Source: Pseudobutyrivibrio sp. 49 (GTDB lineage: Bacteria > Bacillota > Clostridia > Lachnospirales > Lachnospiraceae). From it: 64,000 nt of DNA. This document shows positions 16,350 through 24,667 of the stretch, piece by piece. The number at the start of each line of letters is the position of its first letter. Position 1 is the stretch's first letter. The stretch covers positions 1 to 64,000 of the forward strand of contig NZ_FNDP01000011.1 of the NCBI RefSeq assembly GCF_900100545.1. The letters are read 5' to 3'. The translations under genes and the position numbers were made by a program. A model generated the notes under the pieces. The model had not been told where the DNA came from, made no database searches, and worked only from the letters and a program-made list of their open reading frames with translations.

Positions 16350-16448
16350 TTGCCCCAGAAAGCCGTGTCAGCGGCGGAAAAAAGCATGGAAAAAATCAGG
16401 TTGTGGCCGAAATTAGTTAATGTTAAAATTATTGGAATGCAGTTCTAA
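16350..16448 (+). pseudogene. Possible SEC-C motif remnant
   Basis: After AAAGGAG a TTG opens a 32-codon frame. Reading across frames one meets PRKPC, GGKKHGKN and CGRN, pieces of the SEC-C zinc motif (PRKPCPCGSGKKYKKCCGRN-like) in the right order but in different frames and lacking several Cys. I read it as a frameshifted SEC-C gene start. The remaining ~140 nt to the next gene show nothing. Confidence 0.3.
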
Positions 16449-16585
16449 ATGTATTTGGAATTATATCTATGTAACAGTATTTTCACAGAAAATCTGTTTA
16501 TATACATTGTGTAAAATGCTATTATGTAAAATAGAAGGTAAACATCTAGTATTTTCAATGGGAAAAGTATTGTAGGAGGGGTCTT

Positions 16586-16957
16586 ATGAAATTTTTTGTA
16601 TGTGAAGTATGCGGTAATTTTGTAGGCATGATCAAAGAGTCTGGCGCTCCAATGACATGCTGCGGGCAGAAAATGAAGGAGCTTGTACCTGGTACATCTG
16701 ATGGTGCGGTTGAAAAGCATGTGCCTGTTTTTACCGTAGATGGAAACAAGGTAACAGTTACTGTTGGTTCGGTAGAGCATCCTATGGCTCCAGAGCATTA
16801 CATCGAGTGGATTGCACTTGAGACAAAGAAAGGTGCTCAGAGAAAGGTTCTTAATCCTGGTGATAAGCCTTGTGCTGAGTTTGCTCTTACAGATGATGAT
16901 GCAGTAGTTGCTGTATATGCATACTGTAACCTTCATGGCCTTTGGAAGGCAGAATAG
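16586..16957 (+). CDS. dfx: Desulfoferrodoxin (superoxide reductase)
   Basis: This 123-residue protein reduces superoxide to hydrogen peroxide without making oxygen and is typical of anaerobes. The N-terminal desulforedoxin-type Fe(Cys)4 site is Cys6, Cys9, Cys25 and Cys26. The catalytic Fe(His)4Cys site is formed by His45 (EKHVP), His65, His71 (EHPMAPEHYIEW), Cys114 and His117 (YCNLHGLW). All ligands are present, and length matches two-centre desulfoferrodoxins. AGGAGGGG precedes the ATG. Monocistronic, with a terminator right after. Confidence 0.95.
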   Translation: MKFFVCEVCGNFVGMIKESGAPMTCCGQKMKELVPGTSDGAVEKHVPVFTVDGNKVTVTVGSVEHPMAPEHYIEWIALETKKGAQRKVLNPGDKPCAEFALTDDDAVVAVYAYCNLHGLWKAE

Positions 16958-16967
16958 TTTGAATTTT

Positions 16968-17004
16968 ACCTCAGAGACATCAATTGGTGTTTCTGAGGTT
17001 TTTT
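16968..17004 (+). terminator. Terminator after superoxide reductase gene
   Basis: ACCTCAGA... pairs with ...TCTGAGGT across a short AT-rich loop, followed by TTTTTTG. Confidence 0.8.
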
Positions 17005-17080
17005 GTTACCATCTTCACTTTAACATACTAAAGTGCTACTATTAGTCTATACTATTGGCAACATGTTTTAGGAGGCAGTT

Positions 17081-18385
17081 ATGTACGAGAAGATTTCAAG
17101 ACTATTAATGTATGGCGATTTAACTGAGAATAGTATTCTTTATAAATTAGGCAGGGCTATTGACTCAGTTGAATCTAGTGACTATAACAAGCGAGAGATT
17201 ACCCGCGAGATTAATGCGATTTCAAAGGAACTCCTTATGCTTGCTACTGATTATGGCTTTGATGACAATCTTTGGCATAACTATATAGCCTTTTATATTA
17301 TTACAAATGAGAATCCATTTTCTTTGGTCACAGAGAAAACTGATGTTAAGCCAGGTTCTGTGAATCATTTGGTGGAAAATGATTTTAAAATTCTAAAGGA
17401 ACTATTTGATTACGATTTTTCTGCCCTGGAAAAAGAACTTGGAATTCAGAGCTTTTCTGTATTTACCAATTACAGCGCTGTACAGAAGAATCAGCAGATG
17501 TATAACCGAAATGTCAGCGAGAAGGTTAGAAATCTTTCAAAGGCTCTAGAAAATGCCAAGGATGAAAAGGAATTCTTTAACGTAATTACGGATTTCTATA
17601 AGGCCTATGGCGTGGGAATGTTCGGTCTTAACAAGGCATTTAGATTAGAAGAAATTGGAAATAATGATATAAAATTTGTTCCTATCAACAACATGGATGA
17701 AGTAGTTTTGGATGATTTGATTGGCTACGAGTATCAAAAGCAGCAGCTTATCGCAAATACGGAGAGCTTTGTTCAAGGAAAGAAGGCTAATAATGTACTG
17801 CTTTTCGGAGATAGCGGTACAGGAAAATCTACAAGTATCAAGGCTATTGTAAATCAGTATTACGACCAGGGGCTTCGAATGATTGAAATATATAAGCATC
17901 AGTTCAGATATCTTTCGAAGATTATTGCCAGCATTAAAAATAGAAATTACAAATATATCATATATATGGATGATCTTTCCTTTGAAGAGCATGAGATTGA
18001 ATACAAATTCCTTAAGGCTGTTATCGAAGGCGGCGTGGAAACAAAACCTGATAATATCCTGATTTATGCCACATCTAACCGTCGTCATCTTATCAAGGAG
18101 ACTTGGAACGATAGAAATGACCAGACTAATACTGATGACCGTCATCATTCTGATACGGTAGAGGAGAAACTGTCGCTTGTCCACAGATTTGGTGTAACAA
18201 TCAGCTATAGTAAGCCAATGCAGAAGGAATATATCGATATTGTAGTGGGACTTGCAAAGCGTGCTGGCATTACCATGCCTGAGGAGGAGTTGATTGCCAA
18301 GGCGAAGATATGGGAGCTGGAGCAAGGTGGCTTATCCGGAAGAACAGCACAGCAGTTTATAAATCATATTGCTGGTACTCAATAG
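17081..18385 (+). CDS. DUF815 AAA ATPase
   Basis: A 434-residue protein matching the DUF815 family of P-loop ATPases. Residues 1-200 are a helical family-specific region. The Walker A motif GDSGTGKS is at 243-250 and Walker B YIIYMDDLSFE at about 290-300, with a sensor-like YATSNRRHL (about 330). The C-terminal lid has GLSGRTAQQFI. It is soluble, with no partner gene in this operon. Function is not established. AGGAGG is 5 nt before the ATG. Confidence 0.88.
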   Translation: MYEKISRLLMYGDLTENSILYKLGRAIDSVESSDYNKREITREINAISKELLMLATDYGFDDNLWHNYIAFYIITNENPFSLVTEKTDVKPGSVNHLVENDFKILKELFDYDFSALEKELGIQSFSVFTNYSAVQKNQQMYNRNVSEKVRNLSKALENAKDEKEFFNVITDFYKAYGVGMFGLNKAFRLEEIGNNDIKFVPINNMDEVVLDDLIGYEYQKQQLIANTESFVQGKKANNVLLFGDSGTGKSTSIKAIVNQYYDQGLRMIEIYKHQFRYLSKIIASIKNRNYKYIIYMDDLSFEEHEIEYKFLKAVIEGGVETKPDNILIYATSNRRHLIKETWNDRNDQTNTDDRHHSDTVEEKLSLVHRFGVTISYSKPMQKEYIDIVVGLAKRAGITMPEEELIAKAKIWELEQGGLSGRTAQQFINHIAGTQ

Positions 18386-18521
18386 TGAAAAGTAACCTTT
18401 TTACCACAATGCTGAAATTTTTGTGAAAAAGCCTAATAGCATTTACTAATGATGTAAAATGTATTATGTATAGGTGTCGAATAATTATTTACTAATAATT
18501 TTTATTCCAAGCGGGGGCATT

Positions 18522-20255
18522 ATGGGAAAAGAGGAGTATATCGAAACTGGTGTGGGCGTGGTGCCTACGGGGTTGCCAGGCGGATTTTTCATCTATGAAG
18601 CGGAAGGTGACGAGAAGATTCTTTTTGCAGATTCAAACGTCATTAATCTTTTTGGTTGCCAAACTTTTGATGAATTTATGGAGTTCGTAGGCGGAACCTT
18701 CAAGGGGCTTGTTCATCCAGAGGATTTATATAAGATTGAAAACCAAATTCAGGCACAGACTATATTTGGTGAAAAACGTCACGATTATGTTCGGTACAGA
18801 ATTATTACAAAGCAGGGTGAGGTTAGATATATAGAGGATTTTGGTCATCTCCTTCATTGGATGAATGGAAAGAGCTTCTTCTATGTATTTATTGTAGACG
18901 TAGACCAAAACGAATACTTGAATAATGCCAGTAATTCCTATGCAGAAGCTGAGTTACTTGCTGGAGACAGAGAGACGGATAAGCTGACAGGCTTATTTAA
19001 TATGTCTTTCTTCTATCATAAGGTGCAGATGCTTTTGACATCCACAGAAGTTGCCCGACAGGAAAGTGCCTTTATACATTTCGATATTCCTAATTTTAAG
19101 CTTTATAATGAGCGTCATGGTTTTAAGATGGGAGATGAACTCCTATGTGATATGGGAAGAATTATTAAGGATGTATTTTATAATGCTACAGTTGCAAGAT
19201 TTTCTGATGATCACTTTGTAATATATTGTAATGATCCGAAGGATGCAGTAATAGAAAATGTAGAGGAAGTATATAAGCGTATGCTTCTTCAGGATGATGT
19301 AAATAAGAAGGTAAGAGTAAAAGCGGGTATATATTTCCTTGATGATCAGCGTGCTGAAGTTGGTCTTGCCTGCGATCATGCAAGACTTGCATGCAACAGC
19401 ATCAAGAATCGACATGATTTAAATTATTGTATTTACGATGATATTTTAAGAGATAAGCTAAGACGTCAGCAGTATGTTATTGATCATATTGATGAGGCTA
19501 TAGCTCTTGATTATATTAAGGTATTTTATCAGCCTATTATCAGAGTGGCCACCGGTGAGGTTTGCGGAATGGAGGCCCTGGTGCGTTGGGTTGATCCATC
19601 TGTAGGAATGCTTTCACCTCTAGATTTTATTGAGACACTTGAGCATTTCCACCTGATTCATCTTGTGGATGAATTTATGGTTAAGAAGGTTTGTCAGGAT
19701 ATGCGTATGCTTATGGATGAGGGACTTCCTGTAGTTCCTGTGTCTGTAAATATTTCCCGTTTGGATTTTGATGTATGTGATGTTTTGAAGCTTTTGGATG
19801 ATTTCTGTGAGATATATGAAATCACAAGAGATTTGATTGAAGTTGAAATTACAGAGAGTGCCTTTAATGATAATACTGGTCTCATAAAGCACGAAGTGGC
19901 TAAGATTCGAAATGCAGGTTATGAGGTTTGGGTAGATGATTTCGGAAGTGGATATTCATCTCTAAATACTATAGCAGAGTATGAATTTGATGTTTTGAAG
20001 CTGGATTTGATTTTCCTTAGAAGCTATCATAACATGCACACAAGAAAGCTTATGAGCTACATCATAAAGGGTGCTTCAGACTTAGGAATTAAGCCTCTTT
20101 GCGAAGGTGTTGAGACGGAAGAGCATTATCAGTTCCTTAAGAGCATTAATTGTGAACGAGCTCAGGGCTATTATTTCGGAAAGCCAGCGCTTTTGGATGA
20201 AACCCTTGAGACTATAGCAGAAAAGGGAATGACCTTTGAGGGTTATGGAGAATAA
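18522..20255 (+). CDS. EAL-domain c-di-GMP phosphodiesterase with degenerate GGDEF
   Basis: A 577-residue protein: an N-terminal PAS-like segment (about 15-140, ending FFYVFIVDVD), a GGDEF-fold domain (about 155-310) and an EAL domain (about 330-570). The cyclase signature is SDDHF instead of GGDEF, so cyclase activity is unlikely. The EAL half keeps the catalytic set: EALVRW, NISRLDF, EITES, VDDFGSGYSSL, CEGVET and AQGYYFGKP. It should hydrolyse c-di-GMP. ATG at 18522 is preferred to an upstream GTG because GGGGG sits 6 nt before it. MgtC-like gene follows after 7 nt. Confidence 0.9.
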   Translation: MGKEEYIETGVGVVPTGLPGGFFIYEAEGDEKILFADSNVINLFGCQTFDEFMEFVGGTFKGLVHPEDLYKIENQIQAQTIFGEKRHDYVRYRIITKQGEVRYIEDFGHLLHWMNGKSFFYVFIVDVDQNEYLNNASNSYAEAELLAGDRETDKLTGLFNMSFFYHKVQMLLTSTEVARQESAFIHFDIPNFKLYNERHGFKMGDELLCDMGRIIKDVFYNATVARFSDDHFVIYCNDPKDAVIENVEEVYKRMLLQDDVNKKVRVKAGIYFLDDQRAEVGLACDHARLACNSIKNRHDLNYCIYDDILRDKLRRQQYVIDHIDEAIALDYIKVFYQPIIRVATGEVCGMEALVRWVDPSVGMLSPLDFIETLEHFHLIHLVDEFMVKKVCQDMRMLMDEGLPVVPVSVNISRLDFDVCDVLKLLDDFCEIYEITRDLIEVEITESAFNDNTGLIKHEVAKIRNAGYEVWVDDFGSGYSSLNTIAEYEFDVLKLDLIFLRSYHNMHTRKLMSYIIKGASDLGIKPLCEGVETEEHYQFLKSINCERAQGYYFGKPALLDETLETIAEKGMTFEGYGE

Positions 20256-20262
20256 ATAGTAT

Positions 20263-20958
20263 ATGATTAATTCACTACTTGATTATTTGCAGAGCATGAA
20301 TGAAATAGCAGTAATTCTCAGATTGGTACTTGCTACGGTGTGTGGCAGTCTGATTGGTTTGGAGAGAGTGGTTAGGCGACACAGTGCAGGAATAAGAACC
20401 TTCTCCCTTGTAAGTCTTGGCTCTGCAGTTGCCACAGCCCTAAATCTGTATTTGGCAGCCATGCCGGGATTTGACGCTGATGTAAGCCGTATACCTGCAG
20501 GAGTTGTAAGCGGTATAGGTTTCCTTGGCGCAGGTACAATCATAGTAACTGGAAGAAATCAGATAAAGGGTCTTACCACAGCAGCTTCCCTCTGGGTGGC
20601 TTCTTGTATGGGTATGGCTTTTGGAGCAGGTTATATTACCGTTGGCCTAGCATGTTTTGCCCTTGTTATGCTTGCAAATCTTGTGCTTGTGAGATTCACT
20701 CAGCAGATAGAGGAAAACAGCAGATACATCAGTATCTATATCGAGGTGGAGGAGACCAACGGAATTAAGCGACTTAGGAAGAAGTTTGCTGATCTGGGAT
20801 ACCAGATTACAAGTATTAATAAGACTAAGGACAAAACCTTATCTGGTAATGATACAGCTTTGATGGTGGAACTGGATTTTGGAAGCAGGCATTCCCACCA
20901 AAAGCTTTTTGATGAGTTGAATAATTTAGATTTTGTAAGTTATGTTGAGGAGGTGTAA
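20263..20958 (+). CDS. MgtC/SapB family membrane protein
   Basis: A 231-residue protein. The first ~145 residues form four to five membrane segments with the MgtC signatures GSLIGLERVVRRHSAGIRTF and GVVSGIGFLGAGTII (quoted in part) and GLTTAASLWV. The C-terminal ~85 residues are a soluble ACT-like domain. MgtC proteins modulate membrane ATPase/Mg2+ homeostasis. The gene starts 7 nt after the EAL gene, so the two are co-transcribed, and the unit ends at a terminator that overlaps its stop. Confidence 0.88.
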   Translation: MINSLLDYLQSMNEIAVILRLVLATVCGSLIGLERVVRRHSAGIRTFSLVSLGSAVATALNLYLAAMPGFDADVSRIPAGVVSGIGFLGAGTIIVTGRNQIKGLTTAASLWVASCMGMAFGAGYITVGLACFALVMLANLVLVRFTQQIEENSRYISIYIEVEETNGIKRLRKKFADLGYQITSINKTKDKTLSGNDTALMVELDFGSRHSHQKLFDELNNLDFVSYVEEV

Positions 20959-20978
20959 TCGCCTCCTCATTTTGTTAT
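20947..20978 (+). terminator. Terminator after MgtC-like gene
   Basis: GAGGAGG, an 8-nt loop, and CCTCCTC followed by ATTTTGTT; the 5' arm contains the last codons of the gene. Confidence 0.75.
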
Positions 20979-21026
20979 AATTATACTCAAGATTAAATTT
21001 GAGTTGAATAATTCGGGAGGGTTATT

Positions 21027-22604
21027 ATGGTTAGAGATGGTAAGCTTTGGATTGCAAATACAGAAAGTGGTACACCAGTTTTTGTTTTGCCGAAGATGGC
21101 TAACAGACATGGTCTTATAGCGGGAGCTACAGGTACAGGAAAGACCGTTACCTTAAAGGTTCTTGCAGAGTCCTTCTCTGATATGGGTGTGCCTGTTTTT
21201 TTGGCTGATGTAAAGGGCGATATAGCCGGAATGCTTGAAACTGGCGTAGACAGCGAAAACATGCAGGAGAGAATCAAAAGATTTGGCTTGTCAGACCATG
21301 GTTTCTCATATCAGAAATATCCAACAACCTTATGGGATGTATATGGAAAGAATGGTATTCAGATTCGTACATCTATCTCAGAGATGGGACCACTTCTCTT
21401 GGGAAGAATATTGGATTTAAATGAAACGCAGAAAGATATCCTTACAATTGTTTTCAAAATTGCTGATGAGAATGGTTGGTTCCTTTATGACACCAAGGAT
21501 TTAAAGGCTATGCTTAATGAGGTGGCAGAGAACAATAAGGAATATGCAGCTGAGTACGGAAATATTGCAAAGCAGAGTGTAGGTGCAATTCAGCGAGCAG
21601 TAGTAGCTCTTGAAATGGCAGGAGGAGACCAGTTCTTTGGACAGCCTGACCTTGATATCAGAGATTGGCTTACACCGGACGCATCTGGCAAGGGCATGAT
21701 TCACATCCTTGACAGTCAGAGCCTTATCAATAATGGTACTTTATACTCTACCTTCCTTCTTTGGCTTTTATCAGAGCTCTTTGAGACTATGCCAGAGGTT
21801 GGAGATTTGGAAAAGCCTAAGATGGTATTCTTCTTCGATGAAGCGCATCTCCTTTTCAAAGATACTCCAAAGGCTCTTCTTGATAAGATTGAGCAGGTGG
21901 TTAAGCTTATTCGTTCAAAGGGAATAGGAGTTTATTTTGTTACTCAAAATCCTAGGGATATTCCTGATGGAGTGCTTGCTCAGCTTGGAAATAAGGTTCA
22001 GCATGCTCTTCATGCTTACACTCCAGCAGATCAGAAGGCTGTTAAGGCGGCAGCAGATTCTTTCAGAGAGAACCCTGCATTTAAGACAGCTGATGTTATC
22101 GAAGCTCTTGGAACAGGCGAGGCTGTTGTATCCTTCCTTCAGGAGGATGGTACACCATCTGTGGTTGAAAAGGTGTTTATTCTTCCACCACAGTCTAAGA
22201 TGGGAGGCATAGATGCAGCTGTTAGAGAAGGTGCCATTAAAGCAAGCAATCTTTATTCTAAATACGCAGTAGCAGTTGATCCTGATTCTGCTTACGAGAT
22301 GCTAGGAAGAAAGAATGAGCAGGAAGAGAAGGCAGCCGCTGAGGCAAAAGAGGCAGAGGCAGCTGCAAAACAGCAGGCTAAGGAAGAGGCTGCAGCGGCA
22401 AAGGCTGAGGCAAGAGAGAAGGAAAAAGAGGCTAATCGTAAGAAGCGTGCAGCAAAATCAGTAGGAACTACTGTTGCAGGAACAGTTGGCCGTGAAGTTG
22501 GTAAAAAGGTGGGCAAACAGCTGGGAGGAAAGTTTGGTCAGACTCTCGGTGGTAATACAGGAGCTCAGCTATTTAGAGGCATCCTGAATACCCTTTTGAA
22601 ATAA
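21027..22604 (+). CDS. DUF853 HerA-like ATPase
   Basis: A 525-residue ATPase of the DUF853 / HerA-C group (YjgR-like). Walker A GATGTGKT is at about 33-40 and Walker B MVFFFDEAHLLF at about 268-279. The segment KGIGVYFVTQNPRDIP is typical of the family's arginine/sensor region. A long Ala/Glu/Lys coiled coil (about 425-475) precedes a Gly-rich tail. Relatives are DNA-pumping-type hexamers, but the role of DUF853 proteins is unknown. Monocistronic; GGGAGGG precedes the ATG. Confidence 0.9.
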   Translation: MVRDGKLWIANTESGTPVFVLPKMANRHGLIAGATGTGKTVTLKVLAESFSDMGVPVFLADVKGDIAGMLETGVDSENMQERIKRFGLSDHGFSYQKYPTTLWDVYGKNGIQIRTSISEMGPLLLGRILDLNETQKDILTIVFKIADENGWFLYDTKDLKAMLNEVAENNKEYAAEYGNIAKQSVGAIQRAVVALEMAGGDQFFGQPDLDIRDWLTPDASGKGMIHILDSQSLINNGTLYSTFLLWLLSELFETMPEVGDLEKPKMVFFFDEAHLLFKDTPKALLDKIEQVVKLIRSKGIGVYFVTQNPRDIPDGVLAQLGNKVQHALHAYTPADQKAVKAAADSFRENPAFKTADVIEALGTGEAVVSFLQEDGTPSVVEKVFILPPQSKMGGIDAAVREGAIKASNLYSKYAVAVDPDSAYEMLGRKNEQEEKAAAEAKEAEAAAKQQAKEEAAAAKAEAREKEKEANRKKRAAKSVGTTVAGTVGREVGKKVGKQLGGKFGQTLGGNTGAQLFRGILNTLLK

Positions 22605-22624
22605 GTATCTGCAATGTCGAAAAT

Positions 22625-22653
22625 TTGACTCTAAACTCTATGATTGTTAAAAT
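22625..22653 (+). promoter_or_regulatory. Promoter of the D-amino-acid/acylation operon
   Basis: TTGACT (22625-22630), 17-nt spacer, TAAAAT (22648-22653). It is the only good promoter before the run of seven genes 22694-29545. Confidence 0.65.
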
Positions 22654-22658
22654 TATAT

Positions 22659-22680
22659 CCGAGTGTAACGATACACTCGG
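22659..22680 (+). promoter_or_regulatory. Perfect hairpin at the start of the operon leader
   Basis: CCGAGTGTA (22659-22667), loop ACGA, TACACTCGG (22672-22680). It begins 6 nt after the -10 box, so it forms the very 5' end of the mRNA or an operator. Its 3' arm abuts GGGAG, the RBS of the gene at 22694. It could protect the mRNA, bind a repressor, or modulate translation. Confidence 0.6.
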
Positions 22681-22693
22681 GAGAATAATAATT

Positions 22694-23950
22694 ATGGAAA
22701 CGACTGTCAAATATAGAAGACGTTATAATAAGAGAAAAAGAAAAAATAGGCTTCTTATTTTCATAGGCGTAGTGGCTTTATTTTTAGCCTGCGCTGGGGT
22801 AGGAGCCTATTTTTATTATGATTATTCACATCGAGTTTACGATACCTGTGTGATTGAGCTTGGTGAGACAGTACAAGCCAGCGATTTCTTAAAGGAGGAA
22901 TCCAAGGAAGCAGAATTTACTCCTGAAACAGTATTTTCTACTGATATTGCAGGTGAATACCAGGTTGGCATTTCTTCAAAACCTTTTACCTATGAGTGTA
23001 CCTTACAGGTTCAGGATACAGTAGCACCGGAACTTACTGTACAGCCTCTCACCCGTACTAAAGAGGAGGCTCCTGAGGCAAAGGATTTTGTGGAGTCGGT
23101 CAGTGATTTGTCTAATGACGTAAATATATATTTTGCAGAGTCGGTAAGTTTTGATAACTACGGTGACATTCCTGTTAAAATAGCTGCAGAAGATCCATCT
23201 GGAAACAGAACCACAGAGGATACGGTTTTGCATCTTGTGGAAGAATACGACATCACTCCTCCTATAATTGAGGGGCAGCTGGATAAAATTGTATATGCAG
23301 GACAGGGTGTCAGCTTCAAGAAAGATGTAGTTGTCACTGATAATGTGGATAATAATATCGAGGTGCAGGTAGACAGCAGCCATGTTAATCTTGATGTTCC
23401 AGGAGAATATCCTATTATATATACTGCGTCAGATTCCATGGGGAATATGGATTTAGCAGAGGGAACCATCACCGTTATTGAGGTGGTATATTCCGAAGAA
23501 CAGGTAAATGAACTGGCAGATGCTGTGCTGGCAGATATTATCAAGCCTGATATGTCAGATTATGATAAAGCCCACGCCATCTACGTATGGATTCAGGGCA
23601 ATATTGGTTATAGTGAAAGTGAGGACAGAGGCGACTGGTTAAAGGGTGCCTATGATGGCTTAAAGAATCGCCACGGTGATTGCTACAATTACTTTGCAGT
23701 TGGAAAAGCGCTTCTCACCCGAGCAGGCATTAAGAATGAGGATATAGAAATCATTCCTACAGCTACCCGTCATCATTTTTGGAGTGTAATAGATTGTGGA
23801 GAGGGATGGAGACATTTCGATTCCACACCACGTACAGATAAAACCTTCAAGGGATTTTATGTTACAGATGAGGATTTGATGGCATACTCAAACGAGCACT
23901 ATCGTTCTCATAACTACGACAGAGAGGTGTATACATACTTCAATGACTAA
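22694..23950 (+). CDS. Membrane-anchored transglutaminase-like protein
   Basis: A 418-residue protein: a basic N-terminus, one membrane helix (about 18-42), two Ig-like/DUF5011-type repeats (ending SGNRTTEDTVLHL and GNMDLAEGTITVIEV), then a transglutaminase-core domain. The likely triad is Cys in GDCYNYF, His in RHHFWSVI and Asp in RHFDSTP. It probably acts outside the membrane on cell-wall or surface protein substrates as a peptidase or transferase. The ATG at 22694 follows GGGAG. Its end overlaps the racemase gene by 8 nt, tying it to the operon. Confidence 0.82.
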   Translation: METTVKYRRRYNKRKRKNRLLIFIGVVALFLACAGVGAYFYYDYSHRVYDTCVIELGETVQASDFLKEESKEAEFTPETVFSTDIAGEYQVGISSKPFTYECTLQVQDTVAPELTVQPLTRTKEEAPEAKDFVESVSDLSNDVNIYFAESVSFDNYGDIPVKIAAEDPSGNRTTEDTVLHLVEEYDITPPIIEGQLDKIVYAGQGVSFKKDVVVTDNVDNNIEVQVDSSHVNLDVPGEYPIIYTASDSMGNMDLAEGTITVIEVVYSEEQVNELADAVLADIIKPDMSDYDKAHAIYVWIQGNIGYSESEDRGDWLKGAYDGLKNRHGDCYNYFAVGKALLTRAGIKNEDIEIIPTATRHHFWSVIDCGEGWRHFDSTPRTDKTFKGFYVTDEDLMAYSNEHYRSHNYDREVYTYFND

Positions 23951-24665
23951 GAAATTAGGAATCATTGGTGGTCTCGGCCCAATGGCAACAGCATATTTCA
24001 TGCGTAGAATCATTGAGCTTACAGATGCAGCCACTGATCAGGAAAACATCGAAATGATTATATATAACTGTCCATCTATTCCGGACAGAACAGGATACAT
24101 ACTTGGCACCAGTGAGGAAAGCCCACTTCCTAAGATTACGGAGCTTGCCCACAATCTGGAGCATGCAAATGTAGATTATATTGCCATGCCATGTATCACA
24201 GCCCATTATTTCCACGACCAGCTTGCCGACAGCGTGTTTATTCCTGTCAGCAACGGAATCAAGGAAGCCGCTCAGTATATTTATGAGAGGGGGATTACAA
24301 AGGTTGGCATTATGGCCACAGATGGTACTGCATCAATGCATTTATTTGATTCAGTATTTAAAGATTACGACATTAAATGCTTATATCCTGACGAAGCTGG
24401 ACAGAAGCAGGTTATGAGCATTATTTATGATGACGTTAAGGCTGGAAAGCCTGTAGACATGGATAAATTCTTTCAGGTTAAATCTCAGTTGTTGGAGGCA
24501 GGTGCAGATATTATTATTTTAGGTTGCACAGAGCTTTCCATTGTAAAACGAGACAATGAGGTAGGACCAAAGGTCCTTGATATTGTTGATGTGCTGGCTG
24601 CAGATTGTGTGAAAAAGTGCGCTAAAGCCCGACCTGAATGCGATAATTTGATTACAGAGGTATAG
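23943..24665 (+). CDS. Aspartate/glutamate racemase family enzyme
   Basis: A 240-residue PLP-independent racemase of the Asp/Glu (RacX/YgeA) superfamily. It begins KLGIIGGLGPMAT. The two catalytic Cys are Cys84 (MPCITAHYF) and Cys195 (LGCTELSI). In most relatives the first motif is PCNTAH; here Ile replaces Asn. It should supply a D-amino acid. It is the first gene of a tight run racemase - adenylating enzyme - carrier - MBOAT - SGNH - dtd (gaps of 2-15 nt), so its product is the likely substrate of the next enzyme. Confidence 0.85.
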   Translation: MTKKLGIIGGLGPMATAYFMRRIIELTDAATDQENIEMIIYNCPSIPDRTGYILGTSEESPLPKITELAHNLEHANVDYIAMPCITAHYFHDQLADSVFIPVSNGIKEAAQYIYERGITKVGIMATDGTASMHLFDSVFKDYDIKCLYPDEAGQKQVMSIIYDDVKAGKPVDMDKFFQVKSQLLEAGADIIILGCTELSIVKRDNEVGPKVLDIVDVLAADCVKKCAKARPECDNLITEV

Positions 24666-24667
24666 AA

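Noticed and set aside
18474-18521. GTG start for the EAL protein
   Set aside because: It adds 16 residues without an RBS; the ATG at 18522 has GGGGG 6 nt upstream.
21709-22212. Plus-strand open frames within the DUF853 gene
   Set aside because: They are alternative frames of an intact ATPase gene, with no RBS and basic/hydrophobic noise composition.
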